Shown in pieces: positions 17,294 to 26,740 of a stretch of 64,000 bases of DNA. Under the pieces are notes generated by a model that was not told the DNA's origin, ran no database searches, and was given only the letters and a program-made list of their open reading frames with translations. Within the stretch, counting starts at the first letter, position 1; the number at the start of each line of letters is the position of its first letter. The translations under genes and the position numbers were made by a program. The DNA is taken from contig NZ_FYEG01000003.1 in assembly GCF_900187855.1 (NCBI RefSeq), forward strand, positions 62,001 to 126,000, in the 5' to 3' direction. Source of the DNA: Actinomyces minihominis (GTDB lineage: Bacteria; Actinomycetota; Actinomycetes; Actinomycetales; Actinomycetaceae).

Positions 17294-18883
17294 TCACTGA
17301 CTAGCGGGGTAGGGGACATTCTCAACGATGGTTCCGCGTCGCACCAGCAGGCCCGCATCCCTCGCGACATTGAGTTCCCGCGACTTGATGATGCGTGAGT
17401 AGGTCAGGGCGCTGTCTTTGGGGATGCGTCGCTGGGTTGGGTAGTCGACGTAGATGAGACCGAAGCGCTTGTCATAGCCCCAGGCCCACTCAAAGTTGTC
17501 CATCAGTGACCAGTAGAAGAAGCCGCGGACGTCGGCGCCCTCATCCCTGGCGTCCAGGGTGGCGGCGAGGTGAAGTTCCAGGTAGGCCTCGCGCTCTGGA
17601 TCGTGAACTACGGGGCCGTCTGCTGTCTCGGTAATTCGGTCTGGCATGGCCGTTCCGGTCTCGGTGACATAGAGGGCGGTGTTGGCCTCTGCGGTGTAGT
17701 CGCGGCTGACTCGAAGCAGCAGGTGCTTGAGCAGAACCGGGTCAATCTCCCACTGCATATCACTGCGCGGCAGGTAGGTGTCAGGACCGAAGAAGCCCCG
17801 TGATGCTCTCATGGGGGACGAGGTCGGCCAGGTGGTTGCCGGGACGGCCACTGGGGGCAGCTCGAGGACGTCGAAACCGATCTTCTCCCGCAACTGCGGG
17901 CTGAGCTGGCGTGATCCGGTGACTATTTCACCCTGGTAGTAGTTCACACCCAGGGTCTGGATCGGCGTGGAAATGACCTCGAGGTCACCCGGCCTGACTG
18001 CCGCTTCAAACGCGGTTACCGACTCGGGTTCCAGTTCACGGTATTCCTCTACCGTGTCGGCGGGATAGTGGCCCTTGAAGAGGGGGTCGAGGAACCAGCG
18101 GTTGGCCTGCCCGTCGACGAGGCGGGCGGCGCGGCGGTCCGCTTCACTTTCGGGGTCGAGGGGTTGGGCCGGGGTCAGGTTGACGGTTAAACCCAAGTTG
18201 AGTTTGTCATCGGCCTCGCCCAGAGCCTGCACAGCCAGGCCGTGACCCAGCAGAAGGTGGTGGCTGGCCAGCATGCCCTCACGAAGGCTGCGGTGTCCGG
18301 GGGCGTGTTCACCGCCGGTGTAGGAGAGGAACGAGGAGCACCACGGTTCATTCAGGGTCGTCCATACCCCAACCCGGTCCCCGAGACGCTCGTGAACCTG
18401 CATGGCGTAGTCACGGAAGCGCATGGAGGTGTCGCGGTTGGTCCACCCGCCCCGGTCTTCCAGAGCCTGGGGGAGGTCCCAGTGGTACAGGGTGAGCCAG
18501 GGTTTGATGTGGCTGGCCAGCAGTTCATCCACCAGGCGACTGTAGAAGTCGACGCCTTCACGGTTCAGGGTCTTGCCGTCGGGGTTGACCCTTGCCCAGG
18601 AAACGGAGAACCGGTAGCTGTCCAGGCCCAGGCGGCGCATCAGCGCCACGTCATCCCGGTAGCGGTGGTAGTGGTCGCAGGCAACATCGCCGGTGTCCCC
18701 GTTGACGACGGTCCCGGGGGTGTGGCTGAAGGTATCCCAGATCGATGGGCCCCGTCCGCCCTCAGACGCAGCGCCCTCAATCTGGTAGGCGGCAGTTGCG
18801 GCCCCGAGGAGGAAGTCCCGCGGAATCGGCCTGGGGGTTTCCAAACGCGCATCATTGAGCGCTGATAACAGTCCTGTTTTCAT
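17294..18883 (-). CDS. GH1 beta-glucosidase / 6-phospho-beta-glucosidase family
   Basis: 529-aa glycoside hydrolase family 1 enzyme, predicted cytoplasmic. N-terminal FLLGAATAAYQIEGAASEGG and GPSIWDTF are the family signature, the acid/base Glu is in TTLNEPW, and the nucleophile Glu is in YVTETG. In most GH1 enzymes that site reads TENG; the Asn is Thr here. The C-terminal DNFEWAWGYDKRFGLIYVDY segment (sugar-binding EW) is intact and followed by ~35 extra residues. It splits beta-linked glucosides; the lack of an adjacent PTS argues for unphosphorylated substrates. It lies 24 bp downstream of the ZIP transporter gene. Confidence 0.92.
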   Translation of the reverse strand: MKTGLLSALNDARLETPRPIPRDFLLGAATAAYQIEGAASEGGRGPSIWDTFSHTPGTVVNGDTGDVACDHYHRYRDDVALMRRLGLDSYRFSVSWARVNPDGKTLNREGVDFYSRLVDELLASHIKPWLTLYHWDLPQALEDRGGWTNRDTSMRFRDYAMQVHERLGDRVGVWTTLNEPWCSSFLSYTGGEHAPGHRSLREGMLASHHLLLGHGLAVQALGEADDKLNLGLTVNLTPAQPLDPESEADRRAARLVDGQANRWFLDPLFKGHYPADTVEEYRELEPESVTAFEAAVRPGDLEVISTPIQTLGVNYYQGEIVTGSRQLSPQLREKIGFDVLELPPVAVPATTWPTSSPMRASRGFFGPDTYLPRSDMQWEIDPVLLKHLLLRVSRDYTAEANTALYVTETGTAMPDRITETADGPVVHDPEREAYLELHLAATLDARDEGADVRGFFYWSLMDNFEWAWGYDKRFGLIYVDYPTQRRIPKDSALTYSRIIKSRELNVARDAGLLVRRGTIVENVPYPASQ

Positions 18884-18907
18884 GTCCCCACGATAGACCA
18901 GGGTGGG

Positions 18908-19714
18908 TCACGGTGTGGCGAAAAGTATAAAGCTGACGGCCATCACGGCCATCCCCCCGAGCATTCCGTAGATGGTCTGGTGCTTGTCCGTCTGGTAGCG
19001 CCAGGCCCCGGGAAGCAGTTCGTCGAGGGCGAGGAAGACCATCATGCCTGCCACCAGGCCGTAGAAGATTCCAAAGAACTGCGGGGCCACAACCCACTGC
19101 ATGACACCGGCAGCAACCAGCGCACCCATCGGTTCGGTGAGCCCCGAGAAAGTCGCCCACCAGAATGCCTTCTTGCGTGAGCCAGTCGCCGCGAAGACGG
19201 GGGCCGCCACGGCAATCCCCTCAGGGACGTTGTGAATCGCAATCGCCAGGGCCAGGGACAGCCCCACCTTGGGATCCTGGTAGGTGGTGAAGAACGTGGC
19301 CATCCCCTCGGGGAAGTTATGCAGTCCGAGGACGGCGGCGACAAGGATCCCCGACCTCATCAGCTTCCGTGTCGACCGTTCCTCGCGGACGTCGAGGTCG
19401 TGTTCCCGCCCCTCCATCTCATTCGGATTGAGGACGTCCGGCAGGATCCGGTCGATAAGGAGGACGGTGCCGATGCCGATGAAGAACGACGCCCACACGA
19501 CCGTCAACGAGGTCCGCTCCGAGGCAGTCTGGCCCATGTACTCAATGCCGAGGGGAATGATCTGACCCAGGGAGATGATGATCATCGCCCCGGCAGCAAA
19601 AGCCAGTGCAACTGCCAGGTAGGAGCGTTCGAGCGTCCTCTTACTGAGCGCCAGCAGACCACCCACAGAGGTGGCAAGGCCGGCAAAGAGGGAGACGAGA
19701 AGCGCAGGGATCAT
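18908..19714 (-). CDS. ZIP-family divalent metal transporter (ZupT-like)
   Basis: 268 aa with about eight membrane helices. The two metal-binding helices are seen as HNFPEGMATF and HNVPEGIAVAAPVF, the hallmarks of the ZupT subgroup, which import zinc and with lower affinity iron, manganese or cobalt. Length is typical (about 260). Followed by the beta-glucosidase gene after 24 bp, although no functional link is evident. Confidence 0.92.
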   Translation of the reverse strand: MIPALLVSLFAGLATSVGGLLALSKRTLERSYLAVALAFAAGAMIIISLGQIIPLGIEYMGQTASERTSLTVVWASFFIGIGTVLLIDRILPDVLNPNEMEGREHDLDVREERSTRKLMRSGILVAAVLGLHNFPEGMATFFTTYQDPKVGLSLALAIAIHNVPEGIAVAAPVFAATGSRKKAFWWATFSGLTEPMGALVAAGVMQWVVAPQFFGIFYGLVAGMMVFLALDELLPGAWRYQTDKHQTIYGMLGGMAVMAVSFILFATP

Positions 19715-19772
19715 GCCCTAACCGTACGCTTTCGTCCTCCTTCCTAGTAAATTGGCCGACTAGCGACGGAGA

Positions 19773-22700
19773 TTACTCTGAACGCAGTGCCTCCACCGGG
19801 TCCTTCCGCGATGCCGCTGAGGACGGGATCAGACCCGCCATGAACGTCAGTCCCATGCTGATCGCAATCAGGATCAACGCGGCAGTCCAGGGCAAGATCG
19901 CCACGTTCGCAATGCCGAACCTCCCGTAGACGATGGCGTTGGCCGGCAGGGTAATCAGCAGTGTCACAAGGATGCCCATCACTCCGGCTACGAACCCGAC
20001 GATTAGGGTCTCCGCATTGAAGACGGTCCGAATGTCCTTCTTCGATGCACCGATCGACCTGAGGATACCGATCTCTTTTTTACGTTCGAGGACGGAGATA
20101 TAGGTGATGACACCAATCATGATCGAGGAGACAATCAGCGAGATCGCCACGAATGCAACCAGGACGTAAGAGACGACGTTGATGATGTCGGTGACCGAGG
20201 ACATGAGTGTGCCCACCAGGTCCGTGTAGGTGATGACCCTGTCGTCCTCACCCTTGTCTTCCATCTGCTGGTTGTAGTCGTCGAGGACGTTGATGACCTC
20301 AGCTTTGGCTTCGAAGTCCTTCGGGTAGATATCGATCTGGCTGGGTCGGGCAAAGTCGGCGTAACCGAGGGCGGCCAGGTTACCGTCGAAGGAGCTCTGC
20401 GTGTTCTGCAGCATGGCGATCATGAGGGCGCTGAGCTCATTTTCATCCATGTTGAACTGGAAGGCCTTGGCGAATGCCGCCTCATCGATTCCCATGGCGG
20501 CTGACATGTTGGCGGTTAGGTCCGACATGGCAGAGTTCAGAGCCCCGCCAATCTGCTGCTCCAGAGCGGAACCGATCTGGGCCTGCACCTGGGTGGAGAT
20601 CGCGTTCATGGCCTCAGCCATATAGGCTGCCATGGCGCCCTGCAGGGAGGCTTGAAGTTGCGCCGAGTTAGCCTCGATAGCCTCCTGCACGGACTTGGCG
20701 ATTGCGTCCCCAATCTGCTTGGTGACGGCCTCTTGAATCGCGGTGAGGTCGCCCTCCACCCCCGTGACGTACTGATCCAACTTGGCCATGACTGCCTGAC
20801 CCTCGGGGGTGGCCATGAAGGCATCGAAGGAGGCCTGAGGATCGGTGCAATCGTTACCCGCCATACAGTAGGCGGCGTATCCAGTGGCCAGTTCGGTGGC
20901 GATCTCGGTGGCTAGTTCGGGGTTGAGGTCGACCTCTATCCCACTGAGGTCGATGCTGCCCAGCACCTCATTGATATCAATATCGATCATGGAGCCGAGG
21001 TCGAGGTTGCCCATCAGATTTCCCAGATCAAGACTGGGAAGGGCGCCTGGATCAATGTCCAGAGAGGGCATTCCAGCCATGCTGAAGTCAAGGGCAGAGG
21101 GATCAAGTTGCAGCTGCGACTCATCAAACGTGAAGGCAGCCGCGATGGCATCCTGGTCGATGGTCACCATCTTCGACATATCGAACCCATCATCACCGTC
21201 GCCGGCCTGCTCCTCGGCAAAGGTGCGCCCGGTGAAGATGTTGACGTTCGGGTTATCCAGCTGGGCCTTGACGACCCCGGTCTCAGCTGCCTGATTGATC
21301 AGGTGTTCTATCAGGTCCGGGGTGTAGTAGAGACCCGGCGTCAGAGCGGTTGCCGTCACCCCGGAGCGCGGCTGAATGATGGCGCTGATGTTCAGGGTCT
21401 CGCCCTCATCCACCAGTTTTCTGAGGAACTTGCTGTCCCCACTCTTGTCCGCCCAGACGTCATAAGCCTTGTCATAGACGTAGTAGTCCGCTGAATTCAC
21501 CATGCGGAAGGTGACGTTCATGATTTCTTCGTAGGAGAAGGCAAGCGTCTCGTCATCCAACTCGGGAATATCCTCGCCGTTGGCGACAGCCTGGACCATG
21601 GCATCCATTTCGGATGGGTCCCGCAGGTTCATGGCGTAGAGCAGGAAGTCGGAGATTCCCCCACCGGGGGTAAGGACGAGGACGGTCTCGTTGTAGTACT
21701 TGGGCCAGTCCCCCGCCACCACGTCATACTGCTGCTCGATGAGGGCCGGGTCCCCAATCATCTCCATGAACGCATTTGAGTTCATGGCGGCCAGAGGTCC
21801 GCCGCTCGCCCCACCAAATCCAAGCGCAGCAAAGGTGGAGTCCGGGTTGACCTGACGGACCTTGTCGTCGTCGGATACAGAGAAGATCTGCGGGGTGACG
21901 TTGTACTTGTACTGGATCAGGTTGGTGAAGTCGTCGATGTTGCCACCGTTGTCATCCAGGTACGTCTTGAGCGCTGCGATGTCGTTGGAGCCAACCGAGC
22001 CGAAGGCCTTCTGCAACATGCGTACTTCTGACACCTCCCCCGCAGGGGTATCGGCGTCACCCGCCGCGGCCTCCCCCTGGACATCAGCGGAGAGCCCGAG
22101 CAGGGCCGTCATGTCCATACCCTGGCTCTGAATGGTCAGGGGGTAGACAGAGAGTGTGTCTTCTTCGATCCCGCGAACGTAGGCGTTGACACCATTGGCG
22201 AGGGCGAGGATGGTGGCGATCCCGATGATGCCGATTGAGCCGGCAAAGGCCGTCATCAGGGTGCGGCCCTTCTTCGTCATCAGGTTCTTGAAGGAAAGGG
22301 ATATGGCGGTCAGGAAGGACATGGAGGCGCGCTTGGCGGCCTTCTGCGAAAGCTTCGCCTCCTCCTGAGGGTCGAATGGGTCTGTGTCCGCGAAAATGCG
22401 CCCGTCCTTGAGGGAGACGATGCGGGTGGCATACTCCTCGGCAAGCTCCGGGTTGTGGGTCACCATGATGACCAGACGATCCTTGGCGATCTCGGTCAAC
22501 AGGCCCATGATCTGGACCGAGGTGGTTGAGTCGAGTGCGCCGGTGGGTTCATCAGCCAGCAGGATCTCGGGGTCATTGATGAGGGCGCGGGCAATCGCGA
22601 CGCGCTGCATCTGACCGCCAGAAAGCTGACTGGGCAGCTTGTTGACGTGGTCACCAAGACCAACCTCAATGAGGGCTTCAGTGGCCCGCTGCCGACGTTC

Positions 22701-23048
22701 CGCGCGATCCACACCCGTGAGGGTCAACGCCAGTTCAACATTGGCGAGGACGGTCTGGTGGGGGATCAGGTTGTAGCTCTGGAAAACAAAGCCGATCCGG
22801 TTGTTGCGGTAGGTGTCCCAGTCACGGTCACTGTAGTTCGACGTGTTGATGCCATCGATGATGAGGGCACCGGAATCGTAGTGGTCGAGGCCGCCAATGA
22901 CATTGAGCATTGTGGTCTTGCCCGAACCTGACGGTCCAAGAACTGCCACAAACTCATTGTCACGAAACGCAATAGAGACGTCATCCAGAGCGACCTGGGT
23001 GAAATCGGCGACGGTATAGGATTTACGGATGTCAAGAAGCTGGAGCAT
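19773..23048 (-). CDS. MacB-like ABC transporter, ATPase fused to permease with very large ectodomain
   Basis: 1091 aa. Residues 1-230 are an ABC ATPase (GPSGSGKTTMLN Walker A, LSGGQMQRVAIARAL signature, ILLADEPTGALD Walker B) of the LolD/MacB/FtsE type. A first membrane helix follows at ~265-285, then an extracytoplasmic region of roughly 670 residues, then three C-terminal helices with the FtsX/MacB motif ERKKEIGILRSIGASKKDI. MacB-type proteins are mechanotransmitters rather than classic transporters. The ectodomain is about three times the usual size and contains a stretch of Leu-Asp repeats (around PSLDLGNLMGNLDLGSMIDI) followed by an Ala/Gln-rich probable coiled coil. It may export or release a surface peptide or lipid, or act in envelope remodelling. 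AGGG precedes the ATG; monocistronic or distal to arcC. Confidence 0.88.
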   Translation of the reverse strand: MLQLLDIRKSYTVADFTQVALDDVSIAFRDNEFVAVLGPSGSGKTTMLNVIGGLDHYDSGALIIDGINTSNYSDRDWDTYRNNRIGFVFQSYNLIPHQTVLANVELALTLTGVDRAERRQRATEALIEVGLGDHVNKLPSQLSGGQMQRVAIARALINDPEILLADEPTGALDSTTSVQIMGLLTEIAKDRLVIMVTHNPELAEEYATRIVSLKDGRIFADTDPFDPQEEAKLSQKAAKRASMSFLTAISLSFKNLMTKKGRTLMTAFAGSIGIIGIATILALANGVNAYVRGIEEDTLSVYPLTIQSQGMDMTALLGLSADVQGEAAAGDADTPAGEVSEVRMLQKAFGSVGSNDIAALKTYLDDNGGNIDDFTNLIQYKYNVTPQIFSVSDDDKVRQVNPDSTFAALGFGGASGGPLAAMNSNAFMEMIGDPALIEQQYDVVAGDWPKYYNETVLVLTPGGGISDFLLYAMNLRDPSEMDAMVQAVANGEDIPELDDETLAFSYEEIMNVTFRMVNSADYYVYDKAYDVWADKSGDSKFLRKLVDEGETLNISAIIQPRSGVTATALTPGLYYTPDLIEHLINQAAETGVVKAQLDNPNVNIFTGRTFAEEQAGDGDDGFDMSKMVTIDQDAIAAAFTFDESQLQLDPSALDFSMAGMPSLDIDPGALPSLDLGNLMGNLDLGSMIDIDINEVLGSIDLSGIEVDLNPELATEIATELATGYAAYCMAGNDCTDPQASFDAFMATPEGQAVMAKLDQYVTGVEGDLTAIQEAVTKQIGDAIAKSVQEAIEANSAQLQASLQGAMAAYMAEAMNAISTQVQAQIGSALEQQIGGALNSAMSDLTANMSAAMGIDEAAFAKAFQFNMDENELSALMIAMLQNTQSSFDGNLAALGYADFARPSQIDIYPKDFEAKAEVINVLDDYNQQMEDKGEDDRVITYTDLVGTLMSSVTDIINVVSYVLVAFVAISLIVSSIMIGVITYISVLERKKEIGILRSIGASKKDIRTVFNAETLIVGFVAGVMGILVTLLITLPANAIVYGRFGIANVAILPWTAALILIAISMGLTFMAGLIPSSAASRKDPVEALRSE

Positions 23049-23149
23049 TGGTGCCCTCCCCGCGTGAGTTTACCGAGAGAATTCCCAGTTTCTTCGGGCC
23101 ATAAGCCGCAGGCGAACACAGATGACCACCCTCGGGGCCCCGACCTTAA

Positions 23150-24076
23150 CTAGGTGTAAATCAAGGCCTCTGCGACGTCGTTGCTGACCCTGGTTCCAAC
23201 TTTCCCCTGCAGGATGTCATCAACGCGTCCAAGCGGACCGATGAAGGCAGTTCCGCCGCTCTCAGCCATGGCGCAGGCCGCCTCAACTTTGGGACCCATC
23301 GATCCGGCTGCGAAGTTCATTTTGGCCAGGACAGAAGGCCGAGCCGCGGCGATATTGCGGGGCTGATCTTCCCCATAACCCTCGACCACGTAGTCGGCGT
23401 CAGTGAGGATAAGAAGGACATCCGCACCCAGCTCTTCTGCGAGGACCGCTGAGGCAAGATCCTTGTCTACCACGGCCTCGACCCCCAGCTCTAGGCCGTC
23501 GTCCAAGACCACCGGGGCACCGCCACCACCGACACAAATCACTAGGAAGCCCTGTTCAACCAGGGTGGCGATCGCAGCGGACTCAAGGATCTGGGCTGGC
23601 TGAGGTGAAGGCACCACCCTGCGGTATCCGACCCCATCAGCCTTGATATCCCACCCGAAGTGCTCGCTGTGAGCCTGCGCCTCTTCCTGGCTGTAGAGAG
23701 GGCCGATGAACTTGCTGGGGTCCCCGAAGTCGGGGTCACTAGAACTGACAAGCGTCGTGGTGAGCACCGTGGCAACCTGGTGGCCTGGACCCAGGGCATT
23801 CCTCAACTCCCGCTGCAGCGGGTAGCCGATCATGCCCTGGCTCTGGGCCCCAAGAATATCCAGCGGGTAGGGAGGCACCTCCGGGTAGGCAAGGTTCTGC
23901 AGGTCAAGCAGTCCCACTTGGGGACCGTTACCATGCGTCAGGACCACCTGGTGCTCGCGCGCTAGTTCCGCCAGCTCCCCCACCGTCGAGCGAATGTTCT
24001 CAAGCATCCGCTCAGCGCTGATAGGTTCACCCCGCCGAGCAAGAGCATTGCCCCCCAGGGCGACCACGACTCGCAT
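23150..24076 (-). CDS. arcC: carbamate kinase
   Basis: 308 aa from ATG 24076, the usual family length; an open frame extends 27 codons further but into the upstream gene. Begins MRVVVALGGNALARRG and carries THGNGPQVGLL and CVGGGGAPVV, characteristic of the amino acid kinase fold of carbamate kinases. It makes ATP from carbamoyl phosphate (or the reverse). No arginine deiminase, ornithine carbamoyltransferase or oxamate/ureidoglycine gene lies nearby, so the pathway is unclear. The gene starts 7 bp after the stop of an unknown gene and is probably co-transcribed with it. Confidence 0.92.
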   Translation of the reverse strand: MRVVVALGGNALARRGEPISAERMLENIRSTVGELAELAREHQVVLTHGNGPQVGLLDLQNLAYPEVPPYPLDILGAQSQGMIGYPLQRELRNALGPGHQVATVLTTTLVSSSDPDFGDPSKFIGPLYSQEEAQAHSEHFGWDIKADGVGYRRVVPSPQPAQILESAAIATLVEQGFLVICVGGGGAPVVLDDGLELGVEAVVDKDLASAVLAEELGADVLLILTDADYVVEGYGEDQPRNIAAARPSVLAKMNFAAGSMGPKVEAACAMAESGGTAFIGPLGRVDDILQGKVGTRVSNDVAEALIYT

Positions 24077-24083
24077 ACTCTGT

Positions 24084-25313
24084 TTAGTTATCCCTTGCTT
24101 CGTGACGGTCCAGGCGGCGCGCAGTGAGACGAGCCAGCGTGGTGTCGGCAAGTGCATCCACCAGTAGGAGAATCGCGGCGCCCGTGGCTACCTTGCCGCC
24201 GGTGGTTCGCAATCCCTCACGCTTGCGGCCCGCGATCAGCAGTGCGGTTGCCGCAGTAATCTCTCCGACAGCGATGGCTGGAATCAACCAGGGCTTCTCA
24301 CGAACGATGTTGGTATAGGTATCCCAGAACTTGGTCTCTCCGCTGCGCTCATCCAGCAGGATGTCAACGCTGCGGCCGATGGCGTTAGAGATGCCACGGG
24401 CATGGTGAACCTTGGCTCCGGTGACCTGCTCGAGGGTGAGCCAGCCCAGCAGGAACTCTGCCGCCTGGGGGTCAAGGCCCAGGGCGCGGATAAACCTGGT
24501 GATAGCTGCTGAGCCACGCATCTTCGAAGCTTCAAAGGCGGCCTCAACGTCGACCCCGGGAACCGCATCGTGAATCGCGGTGATCTCTGCGCGACCACCG
24601 ACGAGGTTCTGGACCTCTACCGGGATCTCACCATCCCAGCCCTTGGCGCCTGCAATAACGATCTCGTTCATTCCCCAGTTGTAGGTAATAGTCGACTCTG
24701 GGTCATCCTCGGGCATGAGGTGCGCGTGGAACTCATCCCCCTGCAGGGTCAGCCGGACCAGGGGCGGATCACCAAAGTGCCAACCGGAGCGGTGGGCTGG
24801 GACCTGCGCCAGCAGCACGCGTCGGGTTTCATCGTGGGGCAGCTCAGCTACATCAACACCCTCAAACGCGGCCAGAAGGGGAATCGCTGACGATGGCGTC
24901 GCGCTGATCTCAACCACCCGGATGGGGAGTGCCTCGGCCTTGTCGTGGTCGTGCTCGCGGGGATCAACACCCTCGAGAGCCTCCACATCGTCCTCGGCCT
25001 CTTCACCCTCTGGAGCTACAAACTTGTCAACCTGAACGTCACCCAGCATGACCTCTGCCGCAAACTTCTCGGCTATGGCGTTGGCAAAGAACTCAACACT
25101 GGGACCGGCCTTGAACACTTTGCCCCGCTTGCTCAGGGTCGCAAGTTGATCATCCTGGGCTGCCACGTTGACACCAACCAGTTCGGGAGTGGCGTCGTAC
25201 CAAACCAGAGACGCAACAATCCCGCTCTTCTTAAACTCTTCGGCCAGGGCAAGCGGATCCAAGGATCCAGCAATGATCATGCCCTCAATCTTCGACCAGG
25301 TTCCTTCAGCCAT
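24084..25313 (-). CDS. hypothetical protein with C-terminal membrane segment
   Basis: 409 aa, not recognised. Residues ~1-105 form a mixed alpha/beta region (WSKIEGMIIAGSLDPLAL, SLVWYDATPELVGVNV); ~105-130 is very acidic (EGEEAEDDVEALEG); ~135-240 contains a second domain with PAHRSGWHFGDPP; ~330-395 has two hydrophobic stretches and a basic C-terminus (RLTARRLDRHEARDN). No signal peptide. Ribosome site AAAGGGAGAACC precedes the ATG. It is transcribed with carbamate kinase (7 bp apart) and preceded by the terminator downstream of fba, so it opens its own unit. Possibly actinomycete-specific. Confidence 0.8.
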   Translation of the reverse strand: MAEGTWSKIEGMIIAGSLDPLALAEEFKKSGIVASLVWYDATPELVGVNVAAQDDQLATLSKRGKVFKAGPSVEFFANAIAEKFAAEVMLGDVQVDKFVAPEGEEAEDDVEALEGVDPREHDHDKAEALPIRVVEISATPSSAIPLLAAFEGVDVAELPHDETRRVLLAQVPAHRSGWHFGDPPLVRLTLQGDEFHAHLMPEDDPESTITYNWGMNEIVIAGAKGWDGEIPVEVQNLVGGRAEITAIHDAVPGVDVEAAFEASKMRGSAAITRFIRALGLDPQAAEFLLGWLTLEQVTGAKVHHARGISNAIGRSVDILLDERSGETKFWDTYTNIVREKPWLIPAIAVGEITAATALLIAGRKREGLRTTGGKVATGAAILLLVDALADTTLARLTARRLDRHEARDN

Positions 25314-25495
25314 GGTTCTCCCTTTCGGTCAGATCCCCGTATTGCCGGCCCCTAGGGCGGGCGGCAAAGTCAGGGAAGTCACACTTCTCCAATTGCAACA
25401 CGTCGCGGCTCTTTTGTCTCCCCCGACGGGGACCAGTTTGGGGAAAGACGATATGTGCGCCGCACTGTGGATGTTCCGAACATCGGTTCGGAGGG

Positions 25496-25535
25496 CAGGG
25501 AACCCCGCCAACAACGAGGTTGGCGGGGTTCCCTG
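25496..25535 (-). terminator. strong hairpin terminator downstream of fba
   Basis: CAGGGAACCCCGCCAAC, loop AACGAG, then the exact complement: a perfect 17-bp stem 17 bp after the fba stop. No long T-tract follows on the minus strand, but stem strength and position support termination. A second, smaller repeat (CCGAAC-ATC-GGTTCGG) follows near 25476-25491. Confidence 0.8.
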
Positions 25536-25552
25536 TTTCGCTTAGAAGGAAG

Positions 25553-26575
25553 CTACATCTTCTTCCCGGCAGAGCCGAGCTGAACGCAAGCCTCAACGAC
25601 GCGAGCAGCCATGCCAGCCTCAGCAGCCTTGCCCCATGCGCGTGGGTCGTACTGCTTCTTGTTGCCAACTTCGCCGTCGACCTTGAGGACGCCCGCGTAG
25701 TTCTCATACATCCAGGCAGCCACCGGACGGGTGAATGCGTACTGGGTGTCGGTATCGATGTTCATCTTAATGACACCGTTAGCGACAGCGGTCGCAATCT
25801 CTTCCGCTGATGAACCGGAACCACCGTGCATGACGAGGTCAAACGGACGATCACCCTTGCCGTAAGCAGCCCCCACGGCCTCCTGAATCTCACCCAGGAT
25901 CTCCGGGCGCAGCTTGACTGCACCCGGCTTGTAAACACCGTGAACGTTGCCGAAGGTCAGAGCGGTCAGGTAGCGACCGTTCTCACCCAGGCCCAGCGCC
26001 TCAGCGGTCTTCATGCCGTCGGAAATGGTGGTGTACAGCTTTTCATTAATCTCTGCCTCAACACCATCTTCTTCACCGCCAACAACACCGATCTCAACCT
26101 CAAGAACGGTCCTTGCAGCAGCAGCCATGGGGAGCAGACGCTGGGCAATCTCAAGGTTCTCAGCCAAGGGAACAGCCGAGCCGTCCCACATGTGTGACTG
26201 GAAGGCAGGCAGACGACCTGCAGCTACCTCAGCCGCCTCAATCTCAAGCAGAGGAATGACCCAGGACTCAAGGTTTTCCTTGGAGCAGTGGTCGGTGTGC
26301 AGGGCGACGGTGACGTCGTAGTTCTTGGCGACCTGGTAGGCGTAGGCAGCCATGGCAAGTGAACCGGCAACGCGGTCCTTGACGGTCGAACCCGACCAGT
26401 ACTCAGCGCCACCTACCGAAACCTGGATGATGCCGTCGGAGCCTGCGTCGGCAAAGCCCTGCAGTGCTGCGGTCAGCGTCTGTGATGAGGTCACGTTCAC
26501 GGCCGGGTAGGCAAACTTGCCTTCCTTGGCGCGGTTCAGCATTTCCTGGTAGACCTCTGGGGTTGCGATTGCCAC
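25553..26575 (-). CDS. fba: class II fructose-bisphosphate aldolase
   Basis: 340 aa, GTG start with GGAGG six bases upstream. Zinc-dependent aldolase of glycolysis and gluconeogenesis, interconverting fructose-1,6-bisphosphate with glyceraldehyde-3-phosphate and DHAP. Visible features: HTDHC with catalytic Asp and zinc His, VEIGVVGGEEDG, FGNVHGVYKPG (zinc His) and VMHGGSGSS phosphate loop. Length is typical of the actinobacterial enzyme. Own terminator downstream; a 165-bp gap upstream separates it from the TrmH-family gene. Confidence 0.95.
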   Translation of the reverse strand: MAIATPEVYQEMLNRAKEGKFAYPAVNVTSSQTLTAALQGFADAGSDGIIQVSVGGAEYWSGSTVKDRVAGSLAMAAYAYQVAKNYDVTVALHTDHCSKENLESWVIPLLEIEAAEVAAGRLPAFQSHMWDGSAVPLAENLEIAQRLLPMAAAARTVLEVEIGVVGGEEDGVEAEINEKLYTTISDGMKTAEALGLGENGRYLTALTFGNVHGVYKPGAVKLRPEILGEIQEAVGAAYGKGDRPFDLVMHGGSGSSAEEIATAVANGVIKMNIDTDTQYAFTRPVAAWMYENYAGVLKVDGEVGNKKQYDPRAWGKAAEAGMAARVVEACVQLGSAGKKM

Positions 26576-26740
26576 AAGGACCTCCTAATTATTGGCGCAA
26601 ATCTCTGCACCGAAGTGTGTAAGTCTCGCAGGCCCCATTGTCCCACATTCGGGGACCTTTCCTGTAGGCCTAGGACCTAGGTTAAGCGAGATTATTCTGC
26701 CTCCAGCGTGCACGCTTTCCCGGCAGGAACGGCTCTGCCG

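Noticed and set aside
24077-24157. 27-codon N-terminal extension of carbamate kinase
   Set aside because: It overlaps the upstream gene and the residue pattern MRVVVALGGNALARRG is the family N-terminus.
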